Shown: positions 8,031 through 15,000 of the stretch, in pieces
How the letters are laid out: every line of letters starts with the position of its first letter
Position numbering within the stretch: the stretch's first letter is position 1
Source: Cristatella mucedo
Taxonomy: Eukaryota > Bryozoa > Phylactolaemata > Cristatellidae
Assembly: GCA_009760855.2 (NCBI GenBank)
Contig: WPIO01000039.1
Coordinates: 2,852,501-2,867,500 of the forward strand
Length of the DNA stretch: 15,000 bases
Direction of reading: 5' to 3'
Notes under the pieces: generated by a model
Databases searched by the model: none
The model's input: only the letters and a program-made list of their open reading frames with translations
Told to the model about the DNA's origin: nothing
Program-made: the position numbers and the translations under genes

Positions 8031-9719
8031 ATGCTTGCTTTCATCGCAACATAATGGTTTAAATCTTTGTTATGTAGACATAAGAAGAGTAAGCCAACAG
8101 GCCCTACCCTCTTCCTGAACTTGGGCCATACAGTGCCCGACAGGCTCGCTCAATCGTTTCGAAAGGGTATTAGTTACCAGGCCCCGTACTTTGAGTACAC
8201 GGTCGAAGGTCTAGGGGTTAGCCAACACGTGGCGCACAGCTTTGGGAAACTACAAGCAGATGCAGAAGCTGGTGTACTTATACAATACTGCTCATCGAAT
8301 TGGATTGCTGAGTAGTATCAGTCTTCTCGGGCTAGATCGTAGGACTAGCGTCTACATCTCGTATGCACCGTAATTTTTTTTTGTCAGTCAGCCGATTCCT
8401 TGACATTCGTCCTTGATACTACTTTTAACCTAGATGCCTGATTATGCAAACCTAACTTGCGCATCGTTTCGTGAATCATATGCTGTGCTGTCAGCTGCTG
8501 AATGGTGCTCGAAAACCTATTAACCTGGAAATAGGCTATAGAAGTGTTTCCTGCTAAATAACCAATTAGTTCTCGTGGCTTTGCGGGATTCACGTATGGA
8601 TAGGACATGTGACATATTGGTGTAGTATGTAATAACTAGCATCATAAATGTCTTCAGCCTTTAGGATTTCATGCTTCAAAGAGGCTACGTGGTCTAGCCA
8701 CTCGTCAAGAGTTAAATACTAAACTATCCGAACGTAAATACACTATAAGCTCTTCTATTTAACATCAAATCACCAAGTAAACTCCAGTCTGGATTTAAAG
8801 CTTTTCACTCCATGGAGTTAAACCTTGGGAAGTGCTTAGCGGCCGTCTTGGTTCGTCTACGTGAGTCTCACAAACGTTCTAATAGTCTTTTGTATAGCGC
8901 TCTAAGAGAAGTCAGCTGGCAACTCTTGCTGCAAGAGAAGCAATAACCAGAGTCGATTATAGCACACACGGTGTGTCCATTGTAAACATCTCGCTGCGGC
9001 TGAAGTCCCGCTGGCCCAAAATGCTGCAAACAGAAAGCACGTGTGCCTAAAGCTACATCAGCCACTGACCGATGCACTGAGTTGCCATCAGATTTTCGGC
9101 CTTTGCGTGGCATTGATTTCAACGACGTGCTGGCGTTTGTGACCGACCGAGCAAGCTACACGAAAAAGCCTTGTATCATGTTTTTGAACGGTCTAATACC
9201 TTGCTCGGTTCATGTAGCTTGCTCGGCATGCATTTCTTGAACCTCTAACTGAACCTCTTCCCCCTTCAAAGTAGGATTTGAATAAGCTCGTCTGCCTTGT
9301 AAAGAGCATTTTAACCCCAATCTCCTATCGCCCTAAGGCACTTCTAGGGACTTCATGAAAGGTAAAGGCACGTCGGAAACAGGAAACCACCTGCCTGCCA
9401 GGACCTGTACTAACTCGATGGCTGCCTCGAGTCCTGGCTGGGTAGTATATGGCTAACAGCTACTATATTGAGCTGCTGCGAGATTTTGTCTTGGGGGCAA
9501 GGTGGGCACGTGAGGCCGAGTCCTGGAAAAATGTGAATACCATTCTGAGATAGGTTTAATGTCATTTAGGCTTAAGATCTTTTTTTAGTTATGCCCACCA
9601 AGGCATGTTATGATGCTTTTCTGAAGATGAAATCGTAAGCAAGTCTTCTAGCGATTCAAATTTAATCGATAATAACATGGCCTGCAGCTTAATTTTAATA
9701 CAAGTGTTGATGCTGGATT
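8031..9719. other. Intergenic region, no supported gene
   Basis: This lies between the 3' ends of two convergent genes. Open frames are short; the longest (about 82 codons at 8067-8315) has no recognisable domain and sits just past the proposed NDUFB2 3' end. The only distinct structures I see are a 12-base palindrome, ACTCCATGGAGT (8807-8818), and the inverted repeat at 9147-9226. Confidence 0.6.
9147..9226. repeat. 14-bp perfect inverted repeat, 52-base loop
   Basis: CCGAGCAAGCTACA (9147-9160) is exactly complementary to TGTAGCTTGCTCGG (9213-9226). The right arm is preceded by another CTTGCTCGG (about 9200-9208), a partial direct repeat. The layout suggests a small foldback element or its remnant. 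No transposase or target-site duplication was identified. Confidence 0.6.
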
Positions 9720-9925
9720 AACAATAATGAAATTTGTATAGCATCATCAGAGAACTTACCTCTTTCTAGAGGCGACATACTCTGGAAAGGGATGCGTATC
9801 AGTGTGGTTATTGGTAGCATGCACAACGTTGGCACACACAAGCACAAAGGTCAACTCACCTAGACCCAGCAAATGCAATGCTGTGCTGTGAGAAACAGGT
9901 GCGTTTTGAGCTTATGCTTAAATGC
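9720..9925 (-). mobile_element. LINE 3' end, diverged copy, minus orientation
   Basis: On the minus strand this begins with reverse transcriptase C-terminal codons, FKHKLKTHLFLTA, and continues through a shortened 3' UTR to TCTAGAAAGAGG and AAGTTCTCTGATG, the family tail, then an AT-rich end (ATTATTGTTAAT). It is more diverged than the copies at 4066-4387 and 9924-10310. Its 5' end abuts the plus-strand copy. Confidence 0.68.
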
Positions 9926-10310
9926 CTCGTACAAACCTAAAATCCTTTGGAGACCGTGCCTTTAGTTCGTATGCTCCCAAAGCCTGGAACTCACTCCCGA
10001 CTTCCGTCAAGACACCCCCTGATTTGACCACATTAAAAAGAAATTAAAAACGCACCTATTTATGACAGCATTTAGTGGGTCGCTGTGATTCGTCCTTGAT
10101 GTGCTTATGCGTGTTGACACTGTTGCATGCTGCCACTAACCACTTACAGACTGACCCTGTGCATGTCACCCCTATCCACGTTATTCTCGTAGTTTATCGA
10201 GCATGAGACCACTAATCCTTCGATCGTGTTTGATTTGCAGCAAATGTAAAGCAGCTAGAAGGACAGTGAGTTATCTGAGGGCACTTTATCAAGTGTATTA
10301 TTATTAACTA
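9924..10310 (+). mobile_element. LINE 3' end (CR1/L2-like), plus orientation
   Basis: The frame reads SFGDRAFSSYAPKAWNSL, then PTSVK and PPDLTT. A one-base loss near 10035 shifts the frame before KLKTHLFMTAFSG (10040-10080). The TGA stop and a 3' UTR of about 220 bases follow, matching the minus copy at 4066-4387, and the tail is GGGCACTTTATCAAGTG with ATTATTATT. It is a 5'-truncated, non-functional insertion. APKAWNSLP near the C-terminus is typical of CR1/L2-like reverse transcriptases; the exact clade is inference. Confidence 0.8.
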
Positions 10311-11247
10311 TCAAGTCAGGATGTGTCGTGACGTCAGTCGGGAGTATCAGGCTCTGAGAGAATACAAACATTGAAAGCACCGGCTCCAAAAGAGTCGAGG
10401 TTGGTTCGAAGCACAGCTTGAACGCCGTGAGCAGAAGAGTGGTTCGTACAATGACTAGCCTAATACGAAAGTAGTACGGATATGTATGTCGGGCGCAAGA
10501 GAATGAAGTGAGTGGAAAAAACCTTGAAGTCACTGCAGGGAGCCACTGCAGGTCGATGAGAAGCGCTGTAATGTGGCAACTACGACGTTCAAGACAGACA
10601 AGTCTAGATGCTAAGCACTAACGGTCAGCTACGTATCGAACAGGTCAGAAGACATGTGCGTAGCGCCTTACAGAAGTCGAGATGGGACGTCAGAAATGCA
10701 TTGACCAACTTGGATACGGTATCCCTATCTAAACAGGCCCTAATGCTTGCCCTCTTACGTAGCTGAAAGTAGGGGAGAGAAGGGCTGGAGTGCTACTGAG
10801 TGCAACATGGGCTGAATGCAACGTAGTTATCAGGTCGCACATGCAGAAGCAGTGGCAGTTGCTTATCTTCACAAACTATTAGTAAAAAAAAACAACCCGA
10901 AAAGGCCGAAGTAGATGGTTTTACATCTTGGAAGTGGCTGCAGCCCAGCATTCTTAGAATCATGCAATAGCCATAGTATGCATTTAAAAGTCCTGTATCG
11001 TGCTAAATTTCAAGTAGTGAAGATACCGAGTGACTTTAAGGGGAGAATAATTTCTGAGAGACTACACGTAAATGCAGAACAGCTGCCATCAGAGCAAGAT
11101 GCATGATTACCGCAGGCAAGCAAGATGGTGCAGATACAGCATATGCAAGGAAGACAAGAGAAGAGACATTGAGAGAGAGAGAGAGAGGGAACAATGGTTG
11201 CTGGGAGCACACCGCAGAGGCCGAATGGAAAAAATGCTAACAAATCG
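10311..11247. other. Intergenic region, no supported gene
   Basis: No exon with recognisable protein content on either strand. It holds a short (GA)n tract at 11171-11188 and an A-run near 10886. Short open frames overlap on both strands without splice signals or family resemblance. Confidence 0.6.
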
Positions 11248-12155
11248 TTTATTAGCACAGATCAAGAGGTAGCATTGCATTCACTTGGTCAGTGTTGGAC
11301 AGCTACACAAATCGATCTGTCAATCAATCATTTGGGCATAGAGGGTAAGTCAGCACTATGGCACCAGCTGACACAGTTCACGATGCCCTTGCCATTGCTA
11401 AATCCAGCAGATTGCACAGCTGAGCAAAGGCAGCTTGCAACTATACAAACGGGGTGCACCGTTCACAGTTGGGGCGCACGGCAAACTCGGTGACACAGAC
11501 CAGACAGAAGATCAGAGAGAACGACTCAGAAGGGCTGACCACGAGCAAGCAGCTAATCATGTGCCAGCACGCCATGTGTGTGCTTGGGACAGCAAGCCGT
11601 CCGCCTCTCGCACGTACAGGCACGTGTGCCTGCACAAGCGCCTGCCCTGCCTAATGCTGAAAACCTTTGGCACTACAATGACTCCAGCTGTCACACTCAC
11701 GAGCCGCTTTAGTGAGCACGGCCGCAGCTTAAAATCTAACCCGCCGGCCGTCGAAGCCGCTCGGCTCTGCTTCTGGACAGAGCTCCACACGTGCTGCGGC
11801 TGCTGCACTGCGCCGCTGCTACTCCAAGAGGAGAAGCAGCAGCAGCGATGGCAGGAGGCCGGGCGATGCGACGCACAGCGAGCGGGCAGAGAGGCCCGCC
11901 CAAGAATGATCGCCCCAAGAGCAAAGACCAAAAACGGAAGAGAAGAGCACTGAAAGTGGCCGAGAGTGAGAGTGCGACAGAGATGTGCATGGATGGCCGC
12001 TGGTGGCCTCTCCTACGTCACTATGGGGCTATGGTCGCCCAGTGGTGGCTAAACGGCCTAGAATCAGACGATGACGGCAGAGGGCACTGCTGCTGCTGCT
12101 GCTGCTGCTAAGGCTGCTGCTGCTAAGGCTGCTGTTGGTGCTGCTGCTGCCCACC
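11248..12155 (-). other. ATP13A-family gene 3' UTR (candidate)
   Basis: Downstream of the proposed TGA stop (12158-12156, minus). The first AATAAA on the minus strand lies at 11253-11248, giving a 3' UTR of about 0.9 kb, with T/G-rich sequence just beyond. The part nearest the stop is GC-rich and contains a CAG-type triplet tract (in sense orientation) at 12087-12109 with imperfect extensions to about 12150. Overlapping open frames here on both strands reflect the GC-rich triplet composition. Confidence 0.4.
12087..12109. repeat. (CTG)n/(CAG)n triplet tract
   Basis: Almost eight CTG units on the plus strand (CAG on the minus, sense strand of the ATPase gene). Interrupted CTG clusters follow up to about 12150. 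It lies about 50 bases beyond the proposed ATPase stop codon, so it would be transcribed as CAG in the 3' UTR. Confidence 0.9.
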
Positions 12156-12398
12156 TCACAGCTTCGTCAGCAGAGACGTGTCGCTGGCGGACTGACCCAG
12201 CTCGGCATACGAGCCCGGACTGCCTGCGACGCAGTCGTCCGACGGCAGCAAGAACTTGGCGCCTCCGTTCGAGTATGAGCTGGCACCGCCGCTCTCTATC
12301 AGACCGGTCACGCTCGACTCCTTGTGGAGGAGCAGCGGCAAGCTGCCACGGGCAGCAGCGGCGTGAGACAGCAGAGCCTGCAGCGACCGCATGCGCAA
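12156..12398 (-). CDS. ATP13A: ATP13A-family ATPase, probable terminal exon
   Basis: On the minus strand, a pyrimidine-rich acceptor (ctcttcctgcgctcag) is followed by an 80-codon frame and a TGA stop. It begins LRMRSLQALLSH, continues LPLLLHKESSVTGLIESGG and ends SASDTSLLTKL. The phase (0) agrees with the donor of the exon at 13847. Small residues, Ser and Gly dominate, as in a flexible cytosolic tail. I know no family motif in it, so the call rests on splice signals, phase, coding-like GC composition and position. A (GT)n tract in the sense strand sits about 40 bases upstream of the acceptor. An alternative acceptor near 12674 is less convincing. Confidence 0.68.
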   Translation of the reverse strand: MRMRSLQALLSHAAAARGSLPLLLHKESSVTGLIESGGASSYSNGGAKFLLPSDDCVAGSPGSYAELGQSASDTSLLTKL

Positions 12399-12438
12399 CT
12401 GAGCGCAGGAAGAGGGCGCACAGCGCACGACGGAGAGC

Positions 12439-12439
<1 letters not shown>

Positions 12440-12489
<50 letters not shown>
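12440..12489. repeat. (CA)n microsatellite, about 24 units
   Basis: An uninterrupted CA run of about 49 bases on the plus strand, hence (GT)n in the ATPase sense strand. It is close to the 3' splice site of the last intron. Confidence 0.97.
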
Positions 12490-12491
<2 letters not shown>

Positions 12492-13076
12492 CAAGAACAG
12501 ACGGGCAGGCACCGCCCGCCGAAAATCGTCTGACGAGCAGAGGTTCGTGCATGCACTGCCACCGAAAGCACGAGACCTTCCTGGCCATGCAGCACCCGGG
12601 GAAGCGTGTTGGGGACGTGCCCGAAATAGTTGGACGGCGGCTGTAGTCCTTCTGGAAATCCGGCGTCAGCCAACTGCAAAGGGCTTGCGTGCAAGGCCAC
12701 ATCCGCTCTCCCGGCCGGCAGGTGGCGCTTGCAGGCTGACAATGCGGCGGCCTCGGAGAGGCAGCCGCACTGAGGCAGCAAGTTGAGAAGCCAAGCAGGT
12801 GTGGCTAGGGGTTGGAGGCATTGCCATAAGTAGGCAGAAGCGACGCAGCAGAGCAACCAAAATACCCCGACGGTTGCAGCTGAAATCGCTATGGTCGGCT
12901 GGCACAGCGGGACTTACAGCCTTTCTCTCAGGGATGATTAGCAAAAGTCCCATACACATTTGTGGCCGGTTCCATCAACGAAGCGTCGGATATATGGAGC
13001 TAAAGCACAAAGGAGGTTTTTCCGAGGCCTTTGCAAATTCCAATTCGTAAATAATAAATGTGCTCTACAGACCATA

Positions 13077-13077
<1 letters not shown>

Positions 13078-13158
<81 letters not shown>
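13078..13158. repeat. (TA)n microsatellite, about 40 units
   Basis: An uninterrupted TA run of about 81 bases, followed to about 13260 by a degenerate mixture of TG, TA and TATG units. It is self-complementary. Its true length in the genome may differ from this assembly. Confidence 0.97.
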
Positions 13159-13164
<6 letters not shown>

Positions 13165-13264
13165 GTGTGTACGTGTGTGAGTGTGTGTATGTGTGTGTAT
13201 GTGTGTGTGTATATGTATATATGTATATATATATATTATATTTACATATACATATATGTATGTG

Positions 13265-13267
<3 letters not shown>

Positions 13268-13342
<75 letters not shown>
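13268..13342. repeat. (TG)n microsatellite, about 37 units
   Basis: A pure TG run of about 75 bases, flanked by GT-rich imperfect sequence from about 13160 and to about 13390. In the ATPase sense strand it is (CA)n. Confidence 0.97.
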
Positions 13343-13343
<1 letters not shown>

Positions 13344-13846
13344 ATGCGAGCGTGCGATTGTGTGAGTTTGTGTGATTGTGAGTGTGTGTGCATACATACA
13401 TAAATAAATATGTGCAGGTATACTCTCTGCCTGCTATATACTCTGCCTGCGAACATCACAACAAAGAAATTATGCTCTAATTCCACTCAATGAGCAACCA
13501 GCCAGTTCGTGTCGAAAAAGCAGTGATTTTATTTTTTTTATTAATTGTAGGTCGGGTCCTGCCTACTTGAAAATGAGGCAGGTCTTGCCCGCACACAACT
13601 GTTTGCCTGTCTTGCCATCCTAGATGAAATCCTGGCTCCACTACTGTGTGTATGTGTTAGTGTGCGTGTATGCACATGCGTGCATGTGTATTTACTACAT
13701 ATGCACCGCGCCGAAGCCGCAAACAGCACAATGCTCGCCTCGACGTCGGCACGCGTGCTCAATCAGCGGAAACATCAAGCGCTCGTTTGCACAGCTCGAC
13801 GGGGGCGGAGCAAGCGAGCTTTGGAAGCAGCAGCGCTGCAGCTCAC

Positions 13847-14280
13847 CTCGGTCTGCCCTCGCTCCGGCTTGCTGCCGCCGGCTTCGCCCGCCGACGACGT
13901 AGACGGCACCGTACCGGCGACGTCGTCGTCACCCTCGATGATGGCCGATATGTCGACGTACGAGGCCTCGCGCTGCAGCACGCTGGCGATGCCGCCGGCG
14001 GCCGGGTGCTCGACGGGCGGCCACGAGCCGGTGCCGAGCAGCAGCTCACGCTCGATGCTGAGGTAGTCGCGCTTGCCTCCGCTGCTGTCGCGCCACCGCT
14101 GCAGCATCGCGGCACAGCTCGCCTGACAGCTGTCGACGCTGCGCCGGAACCACATCGTCTCCAGGACGAGGAGGTCGAGCAGCACGAACAGCAGGCCGTT
14201 GCCAAGCGCCAGAGCGACGATCAGCAGGCGGAACTCGATGACTTTTGCAGGCTTGAGATACAGCAGGTCGATCACGAACT
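13847..14280 (-). CDS. ATP13A: P5B-type ATPase (ATP13A2/3 family), C-terminal exon
   Basis: Penultimate coding exon of a P5B transport ATPase, a family of endolysosomal and plasma-membrane pumps; ATP13A2 and ATP13A3 export polyamines from the lumen. On the minus strand, after acceptor gtgttgcag, the first codon is split (2 bases here). The frame starts FVIDLLYLKPAKVIEFR, then enters the last membrane helix (about residues 17-40, LLIVALALGNGLLFVLLDLL). A Cys-bearing linker with basic residues follows, then KRDYLSIEREL and GSWPP (residues 70-89). Human ATP13A2 ends with FRQLERELAEQPWPP, and ATP13A3 has a similar EL...EWPP end, which identifies the family. About 55 more residues follow, acidic (EGDDD) and Ser/Gly-rich, ending GQTE at a GTGAGC donor. 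Which paralogue this is cannot be decided from the tail. Most of the protein lies beyond the right edge. Confidence 0.88.
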
Positions 14281-15000
14281 CTGCAACACGACACGGAACC
14301 GCTGAGGTGGCGGCAGCCGCTGCTCGTGCTAGCGAGCAGTCGCATTTTGCGCGCCAGCCTCCTGGCGTCGGCAGGGGGTGGGGTGGTGGTGGTGGCCCTC
14401 GCGACTGGACTGAGTGTGAGATACGAGACATGCCACTTGCGTGTTGCGGCTACTTTCGGATTGTGTCAAATCAGTCGAGGTCTTCATTCGTGAATAGAAG
14501 CTAGTGCCACTCGTGCATGTGACCACAACAGAATCCGCTGCCAGTACTGTACTTATTTCGTAGCTCTTGCTAATCGTAGCATATGACTGATGCCCCTACC
14601 TCTAGAAATAGTAATGCCCCGAGCGTGATTGGCTATACTAAAGTATGGCCAAGCGTTTTTTTTCGTGCACACTGCTCTGACAGGGAATGTTTCTTCGATC
14701 AATGTAACTAAAAGCTTTTAAGGCAACAGACGTGAAGCATCGTTTTTATTCGGATAAAATAGGGGAAATTGTTAAGAGGTTTACGTTTGGGGAAAGAGTT
14801 GCATTAACGGTAGGCAAAGTGTAGGGCTATTGAAAGAAAAAACAAAGAAAAGTTGGCTGATTTTAAAGCTTCATTTATATGGCAGCAGAACAGCCTTCAC
14901 GGCTATTGCAGCCGCTTGTAGTGGTCAGTATAGAATTGTGTGCTGCAGGACTAAAACCCACGACCCTGGTTATAACGAGCAAGCACCTTGCCACTGGGCT
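14281..15000 (-). other. ATP13A: ATP13A-family gene, preceding intron (partial)
   Basis: Upstream of the C-terminal exon on the minus strand, continuing past the window. I see no exon encoding other P-type ATPase segments here, so the next exon lies outside. It contains a G-rich plus-strand run at 14374-14395 (C-rich in the sense strand) and the SINE fragment at the right edge. Confidence 0.7.
14945..15000 (-). repeat. tRNA-like SINE fragment, family 2, cut by window edge
   Basis: On the minus strand it reads AGCCCAGTGG (most of an A box, at the edge), AAGGTGCTTGC, then CCAGGGTCGTGG and GGTTTTAGTCC (B-box-like, 14948-14958). The order and wording match the plus-strand fragment at 2505-2565. 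The 5' end is outside the window. Confidence 0.55.

Larger units (their letters stand above)
12399..13846 (-). other. ATP13A: Last intron of ATP13A-family gene, microsatellite-rich
   Basis: Sense strand: donor GTGAGC (13846-13841) and acceptor CAG (ending at 12399). The intron carries, in sense order, (CA)n at 13342-13268, a CA/TA mosaic, (TA)n at 13158-13078 and (GT)n at 12489-12440. The GC-rich open stretch at about 12500-12790 could hide an alternative exon, but no good donor was found. The remaining sequence is unremarkable. Confidence 0.65.

Noticed and set aside
8067-8315. 82-codon plus-strand frame after NDUFB2
   Set aside because: No recognisable domain or conserved motif, no splice partner, and only chance-level length for this composition.
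11435-12111. Several overlapping long plus and minus frames (up to 172 codons)
   Set aside because: GC-rich triplet-like composition keeps many frames open at once. There is no domain, no splice support, and the region fits the ATPase 3' UTR.
12500-12673. Alternative ATPase exon after a TTTGCAG acceptor at 12674 (reads LADAGFPEGLQPP and on)
   Set aside because: The phase fits, but no good donor precedes the microsatellite, and the frame runs straight into it. It is kept as a possibility only.
12064-12856. Long frames with poly-Ala, poly-Thr-His or Val-Cys runs on both strands
   Set aside because: These are readings through the CTG tract and the (CA)n microsatellite. Only the 12156-12398 minus frame has a matching acceptor phase and a stop.
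12938-13486. Thr-His and Ile-Tyr repeat proteins
   Set aside because: Pure translation of (TG)n, (TA)n and (CA)n microsatellites.
1-15000. CRISPR array, bacterial operon or phage content
   Set aside because: No evenly spaced direct repeats, no ribosome-binding sites before long frames, and clear spliced animal genes.

Overview
This is animal nuclear DNA, not bacterial. Coding sequence is sparse and split into GC-rich exons joined at GT/AG sites. The rest is intron or intergenic DNA with long dinucleotide microsatellites, tRNA-like SINEs and decayed non-LTR retrotransposon (LINE) ends. The NDUFB2 protein has arthropod-like features, such as a WH..HEPDHI segment. An arthropod is therefore likely and a chelicerate or tick is my guess, but the species is inference.

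Two protein genes can be supported, and they converge. (1) NDUFB2, the AGGG accessory subunit of mitochondrial complex I, lies on the plus strand as three exons: 1980-2170, 6140-6263 and 7724-7801. The junction phases agree and the joined frame is 130 codons plus a TGA stop. (2) The 3' end of a P5B-type transport ATPase of the ATP13A2/ATP13A3 family lies on the minus strand. A penultimate exon (13847-14280) carries the last membrane helix and the family's C-terminal REL...WPP signature. A probable terminal exon (12156-12398) follows in phase. The rest of this ATPase lies beyond the right edge.

Layout: 1-1979, upstream of NDUFB2, with an unidentified decayed reading frame at the left edge and a weak promoter-like cluster near 1757-1950. 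2171-6139, NDUFB2 intron 1, rich in retroelement debris (SINEs at about 2505-2565, 2706-2855, 5228-5437 and 5531-5746; LINE ends at 2881-3042 and 4066-4387) and containing two perfect hairpins. 6264-7723, intron 2. 7802 to about 8030, NDUFB2 3' UTR. About 8030-11247, intergenic, with two head-to-head LINE ends at 9720-10310. About 11248-12155, ATPase 3' UTR. 12399-13846, the last ATPase intron, with long (CA)n, (TA)n and (TG)n tracts. 14281-15000, the preceding ATPase intron, with another tRNA-like SINE fragment at the right edge.

The two genes have separate roles (mitochondrial respiration; endolysosomal polyamine or cation transport), and nothing suggests a joint pathway. The most interesting structure is in the repeats. 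The SINEs and the LINE share a 3' tail, and in the LINE this tail folds into a nested hairpin. This is what a SINE borrowing a partner LINE's reverse transcriptase would look like.
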